Below, one piece after another: positions 1-10,925 of a stretch of 64,000 nucleotides of DNA (the stretch's first letter is position 1; the number at the start of each line of letters is the position of its first letter). This stretch comes from Carettochelys insculpta (lineage: Eukaryota; Chordata; Testudines; Carettochelyidae): the NCBI RefSeq assembly GCF_033958435.1, contig NC_134137.1:320353501-320417500 (forward strand). Direction: 5' to 3'. Under the pieces are notes generated by a model that was given only the letters and a program-made list of their open reading frames with translations, was not told the DNA's origin and searched no databases. The position numbers were made by a program, and so were the translations under genes.

Positions 1-611
1 GATGTGATTATGTGTCCCCTTAAGGGAAATTATTTGTGAAAGCACAGCCTGGCTGCTCAGAGCTAAGAAGAACTTGAGAGAGATCTGAGAACTTTTCTCA
101 GGAATAAAAGTTATTTAGACTGACATATGGTGATACAGAGTGAGGCAGGGAGCTGTGAAGCCCTCATGGGTAGAAAGGCCAGGAGCTATGTCAACAGTGT
201 GGTAGCCAAGCTCATGTGTAGGCTAGTTCTACACTTAGCAGTTAAGTCAACCCAGCTCGATCATGCAGGGGTCTGAAAAATACAAATCCCTGAGCAACAT
301 AATTATGCCAATGCAGGAATTAGCTTGTCTGTCCACCTAGGTACCACCTGTCCTGGAGAAGTACTAAATACAATGGAGGAAGGTATTGAGCATTGTGAAT
401 AATGTCAAAAGTTAGTTTCAAAACAGAAATAATGTACTTGGGAGATGGAGAAAAGTGACAGAGGGAATCTTTCCTGATAAATCAAAGATTCGGCCAAAAC
501 TGAACATGCATACTGTAGATACAGAAGGAATTAAAGGGTTGGTAGACACGTTGACTTACCTCATCAAGTGGAAGTTTAACTATACAGTTTGCACAACTCA
601 TCTATGGCACA
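1..611. other. Unannotated AT-rich stretch
   Basis: I see no recognisable gene or repeat here. The only open frame of note is 73 codons near 455-676, with no motif and no supporting context. Confidence 0.5.
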
Positions 612-1570
612 GGATCATAAAATCAAAGAACTGGAAGGAACCGCGAGACGTGAAGTCCAGGCCCCTACACTCATAGCAAGAACTAAGCCATCCCTGACAG
701 GTGTTTGTCTAACCTGCTCTTAAAAATCTCCAATGATGCAAGGTTTTCCTAATGTCCAATCTAAACATTTCTTTCTTCAATTTAAGCCCGTTGCTTCTTG
801 TCTTATCATCGGCTGTTCAGGAAAATAAATTTTCTCCCTGCTCTTTGTAACAACATTTTAGGGGCTTGCAAGCTGTTATGTCCCCCCTCAGCCTTCTCTT
901 TTCCAGACTGAACAAACCCAGTTCTCTCAGTCTTCCCTCCTAGGTTATGTTCTCCAGAAATGCAATCGTTTTTGTTCTTCTTCTCTGGGTTTTCTCCAAT
1001 TTGTCTACTTCCTTCCTGTATTGTGGCACCCAGAAGCAGACACAGCTTCCCCAACTCTAATTTTTCCCCATGACCTGCACGATAAGCCTTTGTTAATGCA
1101 ACACAAAACTACACTTTTTTTTTTTGCAGGGCATGTGGTCACAGAGGAGGGGAGAGAGGATTGCAACAGCATGTCCTTGTGGTTCTGGTCCACAATAACT
1201 CCCCAGATCCTTCTCAGCAGTGCTCTTTCCAACCCAGTTACCTATCCCCATTCTGTAGTCATGCATTTATTTTTCCTTCCCTAAATGCAGCACCTGACAT
1301 TTATATTTATTGAATTTCACTTTTTGTCTGTAGCCCAGTTCTCCAGTTTATCAATATCTCTTTGAATTTTTGCACTATCCTCCAAAGTATCTGCAATCCC
1401 CACCCCCAGCTTTGTGTCTTCTACAGATCTGATCAGTGTGCTTTATATTCCCACATTCAGGTCATAAATAAATATGTTAAATAACACAGGACCTAGGACA
1501 GAGCGCTGTGGAACTTCACTTAAGGCCCCCGTCCAATCTGGCATCATTCCATTAATAGTTACTCTTGGTT
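612..1570 (-). mobile_element. CR1 LINE fragment, 3' part, reverse orientation
   Basis: On the minus strand this reads as the end of a CR1 reverse transcriptase ORF followed by the 3' end. A frame at 1631-1443 carries the RT-type string SVLGPVLFNIFIYDLN, the CR1 form of the block upstream of the catalytic aspartates. At the low-coordinate end, the plus strand shows the reverse complement of the usual CR1 tail (GGTTCCTTCCAGTTC-like, about 612-640). Many indels and stops break the frame, so this is an old, inactive copy. Ends are approximate. Confidence 0.75.
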
Positions 1571-1754
1571 TGTGGTTCTTAAACCATGGACCTCCTAGGG
1601 CAAGAGGCAATGAAGTACAACATGGAAACATACAAAAGAAGCAGAACTGAAAACTATCAAAATGTCATGGGAATAAGCTAAGACTGCAGCAAGAAGCTGT
1701 CAACAATGGAAGGCAGTGGTGAAGAGTCTATGCTTTCCATTAAATAGGGAGGCA

Positions 1755-2030
1755 TCAATCAAAACACGAGACTCTTTACTCCAGCAGAGAAAAGGCAGAA
1801 CAAGAACTAGTGGCTGAAAGCTGAAGCCAGAAAAATTCTAAGAGAAGCATGGTACACATAAGTCATTAACTACTGAAACAAACTACCAGAGGAAAGAATG
1901 GATTCTTTATGCCTGGATGTCTTCAAAATCAAGAATGGATGGCTTCCTGAATGATATGTTAGTGGAACACATGTTTTTGCACTAAGAACAGGGTAACTGG
2001 GTGAAATATAACAGACTGTGGTATGCCAAA
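1755..2030 (+). mobile_element. Diverged CR1-like 3' fragment
   Basis: The order of short matches (an interrupted AACAAACTACCAGAGG-type segment, then ATGGATGGCTTCCTGAA, then a GGTAACTGGG segment) follows the 3' end of amniote CR1 copies, where the encoded text resembles NWNKLP...F...LDGFL. Divergence is high and the target duplication is not visible. This assignment is by resemblance only. Confidence 0.45.
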
Positions 2031-2454
2031 AGTCAGACACAACTATATAAACTCCCCTTTGCCCTTAAACTGTTAGTCCTGTAAGAATTCTGTGTCACCA
2101 CGCGGGAGCAGAATTCATGTCTGGCCCAGAATTTTTTTCACACATAAAATGCTGTCTGCCCAAGAGTTCTGCAGCTCTGCCTTTTACCCACCAGAGGCCA
2201 CTCTTGCACCAGAACAGCTAGGAGCTAGCTGCATTTGTCATTGCAGCCTGCCTACAGGGCCAGGTTAGGATATACAGAGGTGGGGGGGACGTGGTGCTGC
2301 AGGTCAGGGAGGTCATAGACTGGGGAACAGAAGGACTAGTTGAGGGACAGACTGGAGAATGGGGATGACAGCACTGAGCTGGGGAAGGGGCACCAGGGCC
2401 ACATGGGGCCAGGGATGTCATGTAACCAGACTCAGGTAGGAATGCTGTGAAATA
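2031..2454. other. Unassigned, probably repetitive
   Basis: Positions 2080-2215 (GAATTCTGTGTCACC ... CACCAGAGGCCACTCTTG) look like an interspersed repeat common in turtle DNA, but I cannot name the family. The rest has no recognised feature. A 130-codon minus frame overlaps it without any motif and is probably chance. Confidence 0.35.
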
Positions 2455-2816
2455 GCACCCAAGAGTTCTGAAGGAACTCAAATGTGATGTTTCAGGATTA
2501 CTAACTGTGGTTTGTAACCTATCATTTAAATCAGATTCTCTAGCCAATGACCGGAGGACAGCTAATATGACACCAATTTTTAACAAGAGCTTTAGAGCTG
2601 AACCCAGCAATTACAGGCCAATAAGCTCAACTTTAGTATCAGGCAAACTGGTTAAAACCATGGAAAATAACAGAATTGTCAGCCACATGGATAAACATAA
2701 TCCATTGGGAGAAGAGTCAGCATGGGGTTGTAAAAGGAAGTCATACCTCACCAATTTACCAGAACTCTTTCAGGGGAAAATAAGTATGTGGACAAAGGGG
2801 ACACAAGCGGTATAAT

Positions 2817-3197
2817 GACCAGAGAGGCGGCCGTGTTAGTCTGTAGGTTTGAGAACAACAAGGAGTCTTGTGGCACCTTATAGACTAACAGATATTTCGG
2901 AGCATAAGCTTTCGTGGGCAAAGACCCGCTTCATCAGAGGCATGAGTTGTGGGGGTGGTTTCAGAGGGGTATTTAAAGAGTGGGGTCCCAGTGAGAGGGA
3001 GGGCCAGAGCTGACAAGGTCTATTCAGCAAGGTGGAAATGGCCCAGTATCAACAGTACTTATCAAAAGAGGAAAAAGCAAGTCAAATCAGACAGGAGGAT
3101 GTGAACCTTTGTCAGAGTCTAGTAGGGAGATGTTAACGCCCAGGGCAGAGAAGCTGCCTTTATCAGCTGTGAGCCACTCTCAGCCCCCATTATTATG
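2817..3197 (-). mobile_element. Penelope-like element tail, long form, with 8-bp target duplication
   Basis: This is a B-type PLE tail (segments GTTAGTCTGTA, GCACCTTATAGACTAACAG, AAGCTTTCGTGGGCAAAGAC) followed by about 230 bp of extension. The direct repeat GGTATAAT flanks it exactly (2809-2816 and 3198-3205), which fixes the ends. The same extension occurs in the copy at 39310-39650 in the opposite orientation. It is inserted in a CR1. It has no coding capacity. Confidence 0.8.
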
Positions 3198-3309
3198 GGT
3201 ATAATATATTCAGATTTTTTAAAGCCTTTGGCCAGATCCCTCTCCAAAGGCTCCTAAACAAAACAAGCAGCCATGGGATACGAGGGAAGGTCCTCTCGTG
3301 GATCAATTA

Positions 3310-3583
3310 GGCTATGTCTAAACTGCAGGCTTCTATTGGGAGACTGGAGGTCTCTCAGCAGGTCTGCCACCTCAGGAGCATTCTGCCGACATCGCTATCT
3401 TCCTTGTTCCGTGAGGAAGAACAGATGTCTCAGTAGAGAGAGTTTTGTCGACATTTGGTCCCATGTGGACAGGCCAAATGTCAGGAAAGCCTCTCCTGAT
3501 GCAGCTGTCAGCAAGAGATACGCAAATGGGGTGTGCAATTTGCATATATTTTGCCACCAGTTTTCAGCAATCTAAACGCAGCC
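3310..3583. mobile_element. Short inverted-end MITE (GGCTATGTCTAA ends)
   Basis: The ends GGCTATGTCTAA (3310) and CTAAACGCAGCC (ending 3583) are imperfect inverted repeats of the Harbinger-related MITE type. The insert interrupts the CR1 text, which resumes at about 3590 with GATTAAAAGACGGGAAAG. No clean 3-bp duplication can be seen. The frames inside it are palindrome-like shadows. Confidence 0.6.
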
Positions 3584-3945
3584 GCACTGATTAAAAGACG
3601 GGAAAGAAAGGGTAGGAATAAATGGTCACGTTTCAGAATGGAGAGGAGTAAATAGCATATTTCCCCAGAGGCTTGTATTGGGACCAGATCTATTTATGAT
3701 ATTCATAAATAATCTGGAAAAGGTATAAAGAAGTGGCAAAATTTGCAGATGATACAACAGTAGTCAGGATAGTTAAATTCAAGGCAGAGTGTGAAGGGCT
3801 ACAAAGTAATCTCACAAAAATGGCAGAAGAAATATAATGCTGATAAATGCAAACTAATGCACATTGGAAAACATAATCCAAACTACTATACCTATAAAAT
3901 GATGGGGGTCTAAATTAATTGTTACCACTGAAAGAAAATAATTTC

Positions 3946-4099
3946 AAACTAGCAGTCATCTCATTTTGAAATAGGGGGTGTGTAGACAGGGAATAGAGCC
4001 TATTTCAAATAAGCCATAGGGCATCCAATGGCTCTATTTCAAAACAGGCTCTATGGCTAAAAATCGAATGTCAGCAATCAAAATCTAGCCTTTAGAAAG
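3946..4099. mobile_element. Decayed MITE/Harbinger terminal segment
   Basis: Repeated CTATTTCAAA / TTTGAAATAG motifs and a GTGTAGACAGGG segment resemble the subterminal part of the Harbinger family with CpG decay. It directly precedes the old transposase relic and is probably the left end of that element. Confidence 0.45.
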
Positions 4100-4345
4100 T
4101 GCACAACTACGCACCAAAAGATTGAAGGTTGAATCCACTCTTTTGAATGTCCGCTCCGTTCTTTCATAAGGGAGCGGCCACATGCGCTCTTTTGAAAGAA
4201 CAGAGCCGGAAATGCCACGGTTGAGGTCACAGGGCTGCCAAGCCCTGCCACGGCCCACAGCCAGACGCTTCCTTAAAGGGACTCTCCCAAAGACCCCCAT
4301 CCTGCATGAGCCGAGGCCTGCTGAGCTGCCTGAAGCCAAGCAGAC

Positions 4346-5503
4346 CCAGCACAGCAGCACAATGGAGGACAAGTGCCTGCTCCTGGCTTTAGACCCCAAT
4401 ATTGTGGACACTGTGCTACAGCTGCTGTGCACAGTCATCACGGCCACTCCCTTCCTCTTCGAAAGGACAAGTGGCCCCTCCCACGGACGTGGAACCCCGC
4501 TCTGCCTGGATCCCTCCCGCACATGCCCTCCCAGCAGCTCATACTGGTAGGAGTGGCTGGTCCTGGGGCAATGAGACGATGCCAGATGGCTGTGGAACTT
4601 CCACATGAGCAGAAGACCTTACAGGAGCTCTGCCACTGGCTAACCCCCAAACTGAGGCACCAGGACACCAGCATGCAGCCTGCTCTCCCCCTCGAGAAGC
4701 AGGTTGCTATTGCTTTTTGGAAACTGGCCACCCCGGACAGCTACTGCTGAATGGGGCATCAGTTCGGGGTGGGCAAAGCCACCATCGGGGCTGTCTTTAT
4801 GGTGGTAATCCAGGGGCTGGGTCACACCCTGCCATGGAGGGGCGGAGAGAGCTCCTGAGCAGGGGGACTCATCGGCCATGAGGGGCTGGGAGGGGGCAGG
4901 GGTGCAGGGGCTGGGAACTCCCCACCATGCCCTCACGAGAGCACGTCTTCCATCCTGTACAGGTCATCCATGCAATAAACGCGATGCTCCTCTACCAAGC
5001 CATCCACGTTGGGGACCTGGACACTGCCATCAAGGGATTCGCAGCACTCTGTTTCCCAAAGTGCTTCGGCACCTTGGATGGGGCGCACACTCCCATCCAT
5101 GCACCAGCTCACAGTGCCAGTCACTATATTAACCACAAGGGCTACCGCTCAATAGTCTGCCAGGCTCTGGTGGATCACAAAGGCTGGTTCATGGACATGT
5201 GCGTGGGCTGGGCAGGCCAAACACACAACACCTGGGTATTCCAGAATTCTGGCCTGTGCCAGCGTATGGAGGCTGGGACCTACATCCCCCAGAAGGAGTG
5301 CCCAGTTGGGGACACCATCATGCCACTGTGCATGGTGGCAGATACCACCTACCCACTACAGCCGTGGCTCATGTGGCCCTGTATCGGCCACCTCAACCCT
5401 CACCCAGGAGGCCTTCAACATCCACATCAGCCAGGCCTACAACATTGTGGAGTGGACCTTTGGATGCCTTAAGGGGTGGTGGCAGTGCCTCCCATTGGTC
5501 TGA
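4346..5503 (+). pseudogene. Decayed PIF/Harbinger transposase (HARBI1-like), intron retained
   Basis: This region aligns block by block with the better transposase at 16.7-18.1 kb. It has an exon-1-like part to 4804, an intron-like gap at 4805-4962 (GTAATC donor, TGTACAG acceptor) and an exon-2-like part from 4963. In-frame stops lie at 4548-4550 and 4572-4574. Exon 2 stays open to about 5390 and then shifts frame. The three acidic positions expected of a DDE enzyme are still readable, in TLDGAH, MVADTTYPL and, after the shift, IVEWTFGCLKG. Similarity stops near 5503, so the C-terminus, the second gene and the right end are missing. It is an old, dead copy of the same family. Confidence 0.85.
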
Positions 5504-6214
5504 TCCAGTGTGGCCGTTCTTATGTTCAAGAACAGAAGCAGCTCCCAGCAGAAAATAACTCCCTTTTTCCCCAGAGAGGGTGCCGTGGTAATTGGGCAAA
5601 GGTGCAGCTCACAGCCAACTGAGGCAGAGAGAGCCAGCTTCCTCAGGGCACCTTGGGGTGCTGGGTGGGGAGTGTCAGACAGGCTAGTGAGAGAGGCCAG
5701 ACGGGCAGGAGCAGAATGGAAGTGTAGGCACATGGTTATGGAGCAGTGGAGGTGCAAGGACACATGGGGATGGAAGGGGCTGCAGAGCTACGTATGAATG
5801 AGAGACCTGGCTGACCTCTCCAACTAGCACCAACTGAAACTGCCAAATTTTGACTGATTCAGAGTCAAAAACCAAATCAAACATGCAACTATAAATTGGC
5901 CTTGTTTCATTCTAACCTCCGTTCTGGGTCACCATAAAGTGTGTGATGCTCAAGGATCTATGTGGTAAAATTTGCCTGAGTTTCAGGTTTGTCATGAAGT
6001 TTTCCCTTTTTTCAGGGGTCATTACAACACAGTTAGTTTGCACAGCTTAATGAAGATCTCCTTTAGTGCTTCATCGACTCATATATTCACTAGTTTTCAA
6101 GTTAGTTCCTAGAGCTGCTTGTTAAGATGTATCACCTGACAGAAACAAAAAATGGAAAACAATGAGTGTTCAAAGCAAAATAGCCATAATGCCTTCAAAC
6201 AGCATTCTATAAAC
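5504..6214. other. Unannotated stretch
   Basis: No gene or repeat family is recognised. Several 60-110 codon frames overlap on both strands without motifs. Confidence 0.45.
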
Positions 6215-6906
6215 TAGCATTTCCCACATGGTGTTCCTCAGAACCCCGGGGTTCTATGAAGTGAAGAAAAGGATTCCACAAGAGAATTCCATTACACTAG
6301 CTGATTCCTCTATGGCTCCCTGCCCTGCAGCTGCTGAAACAGTAGAACTCAATTTAATTGGTTTAACGGCCATCAGGGTGGCAGGAGGGATCCGGCTGTT
6401 AAACCAACTGAATTTAGTTCCATTATTTCAGTGGCATCGGGACAGGGAGCCACAGAGATCCCCCTCACTTTCCCTGCTCCCCAAGCAGCCACACCGCTCT
6501 GGTGAGCATGGCTCGGCTCACTCCCACCAGCAGAACACCTCCACGCCAGCCTTTCTTCCACTGGGAGCACATGGCCATCTGGCATAGGCTTCCCAGCCAG
6601 AGTCACAGATGTTCCAGGGGCCCGTTTGGGGTGGAGGCAACTTTGGGGCTGGAGGGGTTAAGCGTGGGCATGGGGGGGCAGGTTTGGGGCTGAGAGGGGT
6701 TAAGCCTGGGGATGCAGGGGGCGGGTTTGTGGGATGGGGGTAAAGCTTGGGGATGAGGGGGACAGATTTGGAGGTTGAGGCACATAAAGCCTAGAGGTGT
6801 GGGGACAGGTCTGGGAGCCAAAGGGGGTAAAGCCTGGGAATGGGGCTCCACAAAATTCTTCTCAGTTTACAAGGGTTCTGTGGCCAAATAAAATTGGGAA
6901 ACTCTG
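6215..6906 (+). mobile_element. Non-autonomous hAT-type element with internal hairpin and minisatellite
   Basis: The 8-bp direct repeat CTATAAAC flanks the unit (6207-6214 and 6907-6914). The ends are inverted: TAGCATTTCCC on the left, and CAGAGTTTCCC as the complement of the right. An 8-bp duplication with CAG-type ends is the hAT signature. Inside are an imperfect hairpin (about 6310-6465; AATTTAATTGGTTTAAC against GTTAAACCAACTGAATTTA) and a G-rich tandem array of roughly 55-bp units (about 6630-6850; GGGGTTAAGCCTGGGGATG-like). No transposase frame is present. Confidence 0.75.
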
Positions 6907-6956
6907 CTATAAACTACTGTCTATCCTTTTTCAAGCATTTCTGACACTGCTCACAG

Positions 6957-7800
6957 AACACAGAATCACAGGGTTGGAAGGGACCTCAGGAGGTCATCTA
7001 GTCCAGCCCCCTGCTTCAAGCAGGATCAACCCCTACTAAGTCATCCCAGCTAGGACCTTGTCCAGGCGGGACTTAAAAACCTCAAAGGATGGAGAATCCA
7101 CCACCTCTCTAGGCAATGCATTCCAATGCTTCACCACCCGCCTGGTGAAGAAGTTTTTCCTAATATCTAACCTACACCTTTCCTCTTCAACTGCTGACCA
7201 TTACTCCTTGTTCTGCCATCTGACACCACTGAGAACAGTTTCTCACCCTCCTCTTTAGAGCTCCCCTTCAGGAAGTGAAAGGCCGCTATTAAATCAGCCC
7301 TAAGTCTTCTCTTCTGTAAACTAAACAAGCCCAAATCCCTCAGCCTATCCTCATAGGTCTTGTGCTCCAGACCCTTAATCATTTTTATTGCCCTTCGCTG
7401 AACCTGCTCTAGCAAATCCACATCCTTTTTATAGTGGGGGGCCCAAAACTGCACACAATATTCCAGATGTGGCCTCACCAGTGCCGAATAAAGAGGAATA
7501 ACTACTTCTCTAGATCTGCTTGAAATGCTCCTCCTAATGCACCCCAGTATGCCGTTAGCCTTCTTGGCTACAAGGGCACACTGTTTGCTCGTATCCAGCC
7601 TTTCATCCACCATAACCCCTAGGTCCCTTTCCATCTTACTGCTGCTGAGCCAGTCGGTCCCCAGCCTGTAACAACGTGTGGGATTCTTCTGCCCCAGGTG
7701 CAGGACTCTACACTTCTCCTTATTGAACCGCATAAGATTTCTTTTGGCCCAGTCCTCCAATTTATCCAGGTCCCTCTGGATTCTCTCTCTACCCTCCAAT
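6957..7800 (-). mobile_element. CR1 LINE, 3' end of ORF2, reverse orientation
   Basis: The minus frame 7799-7167 is open for 210 codons. It encodes the C-terminal part of CR1 ORF2 downstream of the RT core: [17 protein letters not shown], then [34 protein letters not shown] and [20 protein letters not shown]. These are characteristic CR1 thumb/C-terminal blocks. The frame ends early relative to the family, and the last segment (HWNKLP-type) is missing. The 3' tail lies at 6957-7010 (complement of GGACTAGATGACCTCCTGAG). The copy is 5'-truncated and fairly young, since 210 codons survive. Confidence 0.9.
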
Positions 7801-9399
7801 GCTCCTACCAGAAGAGCTCACTAGCACAGCCTACTTGCCAGCAACCATCTGAGACAGTAACCAGACAACTTGCAATTTGTTACTCTGGAAGGAGAGCACT
7901 ATAAAGGGATATAGCTGGAAGGCTAAGTCGTGAAGCTGGTGTTAAAAAGAGCTGTGCCGGAAAGGTGTGCCAGATGGGGTGAGAGCTAACTCCCAGATTC
8001 AGCCAGCCATAATGAGGCATACCGGGTGAAGAAGACCTATCTCTCCACTTGGAAATGCTGATGCGGAGATACATTCGCCAGAATTATCACTATGTGTTTG
8101 GAAATGCATGTGCTCCTTGATGGACAGTATGCAAAAACTGATTGGCCTTGTTCCAAAATACTATCCTACATTGACTAGAGCTGTTCAGGAACTTTTTGAC
8201 AAAATGACCTTTCATCAGCAGATGCCAGTTTGTTAGGACTGAAACTTTGTAAGAACTGAAATGGTTGACAAACTTTCAGCAGGAAGGTTTCTCAGGTCCG
8301 CAACTGTATTCATCATCAAGACGTGAGAGACTGGCTGAACCTCCACATTAGGGCTGTCAACACGCCAGGATTCTCCCGGCATTTCCAGGAACTAAAGATT
8401 ATACCATGTGATAACACCTTCAGGAATATGTCTAACCCAGATCATGGTTCTGAATGGGGAAAGGAGAGGTGCAGAATTAAGTCTCTGGTCTATCTGATTC
8501 AGAGCAGGAACTTGACCCTACATTTTCTAGGTCTGTACCATGATCACCTGGCTATCCTGGGGTAGATCTTTTTCAGTATTGCTTGTTGTTTCGTTTTTTA
8601 TATAACTATTCATTGGGCCGGAGAGACTGGGGTGGAGAGCAAGATTTTTGCAAAATGTTTTGGAAGGTCTTAGGTTTGTCATGATGTGGAAACGTAAAAG
8701 TTCTTTAAATCTCAAATCTTTGCAGTCCAGGAAACCCATGTTCTCACCCACCACCTGTTCCAGGAGTGATAAAACAGGAAAATATGATTCTTTTAATGTG
8801 ACACACCTTTATGCACAGGCCAGAATCTTAGCATAATTCAGACATTTTTTAAAGCCTTAGGCCCAACAACAGATGCTCTTTGTGTTTTATATAGGTTGAG
8901 TAACAACAACAGCTAACAAGCTACACTTAACAATTTCTTCCAAGTTGTGGGTAGCTTTCTCTTTTATCTTTTTCTTCTATTTTATACTCAGCCATACTGA
9001 AATATATTGCTGATGTGTAATAAAAATGTGTGTGTGTGTGTATGTGTGTGTGTATCAAGGTATTCATTTGATATTAAGAAGCTGATCCTTTCACAGGCAT
9101 AAGTTAAAAAAATAATGAGAGTAGTTTTTACACTGAACCCACAGTAATATTTTGGGTCATAAGATTTAATCAACTGTACGATAGGCAACTGCATGGAGAG
9201 AGTTAAACATATAAATGTTTATATAATTTTACTAATTTTCTCACTGTTTTAAGGGAAGAAGAAGAGACAAAAACCCTATCACCTTGTGAACCTGTTTCAC
9301 AAAGCAGTCACTCTATATCTGACCTCTCAGTACATCCTCAGAGGAAACCATCACAACTTGTTCCAAAGCTGAATATGGGCACTTAAATTCTTAATTTAG
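7801..9399. other. Unannotated stretch
   Basis: Apart from the TG microsatellite, I see no recognisable feature. Frames of up to 80 codons have no motif. Confidence 0.45.
9027..9054. repeat. TG microsatellite
   Basis: A run of TG dinucleotides with one TA interruption (GTGTGTGTGTATGTGTGTGT type). Confidence 0.9.
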
Positions 9400-9720
9400 C
9401 TAGACACTAAAAATCATGGTCTAATTAAAGGCACTGATTTTATGACCTTTATGGATTCACAGTCGGTAACCCTCTTCTTATCCTGTGACTACAGGGTGGG
9501 GTTAACAGGCCTCTTCACCGTGCTAGTTACTTATGCTAAGCTTTCTGTTGGATTTTGTATTTCACTGTGGTGTTCTTCATACATTTCCTCAACCTGAAGA
9601 AGAACTCCATGTAGCTCAAAAGCTTATTTCTCCAGCACAGTTTGGCCCAGTAAAGTAATTACCTCTCCCACCTTGTGTCCCTGATATCCTGGGATGACCA
9701 TAGCTACAACAATGCTCCTT
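9400..9720 (+). mobile_element. PLE-like tail, third family (C type)
   Basis: The order of blocks is a CTGTGACTACAGGGTGGGGT segment, ACCTGAAGAAGAAC, GCTCAAAAGCTT, then TAAAGTAATTACCTCTCCCA and a final CATAGCTACAACAATGC. It matches the layout of the A and B tails in this window (GAAGAAG, then AAAGCTT, then a conserved ~60-bp end). Related copies lie at 16140-16240 (reverse), 20826-20940 and 31030-31230. Assignment to PLEs is by layout; no coding part is attached. Confidence 0.5.
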
Positions 9721-10124
9721 TAAACTGCATGCAATTCAGATATATCAAAAACCCAACTATAACAAACTCTGATTGGTACATTTCTGATCAGAGGGGAAAA
9801 AAGAGATGAACATAGATGTTTTAATGTTTCGTGAAGTGTTGCCTCTTTCCTAGAAAGTGCATATGGTAGAACAGTTCTGCTGACGGGAGCAAATGGAGCA
9901 GTTGTCCTGTGGCTCGGTGATTCAAAAGGGCCCAGGGTTCTTTAAATTGCTGCTGGAGTGCCATGTGGCATGCTCCAGGAGGCTCTAAGGGCTGCCTGGG
10001 GGGTGAGGATGTAGTGCCCTCCAGCAGTGCTAAGAGCCGGCTGTCCCCAGCCCCACCCCTCCTACACGAGGTCCTCCCCCTTCCAGCACCAAGCCGTCCT
10101 ACACACACACACATCTTACCCAAG

Positions 10125-10215
10125 GGTCCAACAAGTCTTCTCTTTTTCTGACTAAATAAGCCCAGTTCTTTCAATTTTCTCTTACAGTTCATGCTTTCTA
10201 GACCAGTTCAATGGG
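10125..10215 (-). mobile_element. Small CR1 fragment
   Basis: The minus strand encodes KLKELGLFSQKKRRL, the conserved CR1 ORF2 block usually written as RLKELGLFSLEKRRL. It is flanked by unrelated sequence and is a short relic. Confidence 0.65.
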
Positions 10216-10489
10216 AAAATGATCTTTGTACAACATCTGAATGTCTCTTTCTACAGGCAGAACTTACTGTGTCACTACCATGAGAAACAATTGCCAGATC
10301 TATGTACCAGCAGGAGAAATTAAGAGAGTCACCCTTCCCCAGCAGTTTAGACTGGTTTTTAAGATGATTAACTGGACGAGTGTAGACCTGTGTGCAAGCC
10401 CATGCTCCAGAAGAGGACTTTAAATCCAGGTTTTTCACAGAAGGCCCAGCCACTGGGTATCAGGCAAAAGAGAGCACTTATCTCCTTTT

Positions 10490-10925
10490 GGCTGGGTCTA
10501 CACTAGTAGCCCCCTTTCGAAAGGAGAATGGTAGTGAGACACTTCAGGATATGCTAATGAGGTGCTGCAATGAATATGCAGCACCTCATTAGCATAATGG
10601 CGGCCACAGCACTACGAAAGCGCCGCTTTCAATCGCTCGCAGCTCATCTACATGGAGTTCTTTTCGAAAGGACCCTGCATACTTCAAAATCCCCTTAGTT
10701 CTATAACCAAATAGGAATAAGGGGATTTCAAAGCATGCAGGGTCCTTTCGAAACGGACCCCATGTAGATGATCTGTGCGAGATTGAAAGGGGCACTTTTG
10801 AAGTGCCGCAGCCACCATTATGCTAATGAGGCACTGCATATTCATTGCAGCACCTCATTAGCATATCCTGAAGTGTCTCATTAGCATCCCGCTTTCAAAA
10901 GAGGGGTGCTAGTGTAGACACAGCA
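10490..10925. mobile_element. Foldback MITE, family 1 (436 bp), TTT target duplication
   Basis: The inverted ends GGCTGGGTCTAC and GTAGACACAGCA are flanked by TTT on both sides (10487-10489 and 10926-10928). The body is a long imperfect palindrome. ATGCTAATGAGGTGCTGCAA on the left pairs with its complement near 10820-10865, and TCGAAAGGACCCTGCAT pairs with its complement near 10735. The turn lies near 10695-10715. It has no coding capacity. The copy at 48231-48653 is the same family. Confidence 0.85.

Larger units (their letters stand above)
2455..3945 (+). mobile_element. CR1 LINE ORF2 fragment, interrupted by two insertions
   Basis: Three collinear blocks, 2455-2816, 3206-3309 and 3584-3945, together form one CR1 reverse-transcriptase region. 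The first contains RTANMTPIFNKSFRAEP followed by NYRPISST (RT domain entry). The second reads into KAFGQIP-type text. The third carries the frame around GLYWDQIYL / INNLEK and then the FADDT-equivalent, decayed to FCRWYN in the wrong frame. A PLE tail (2817-3197) and a MITE (3310-3583) split it. The frame is lost at several points. The copy predates both insertions. Confidence 0.85.

Noticed and set aside
2817..3197. Reading the GTTAGTCTGTA repeat as a tRNA-derived SINE
   Set aside because: No convincing A and B boxes; the related A tail follows directly on a PLE coding sequence, which explains it better.
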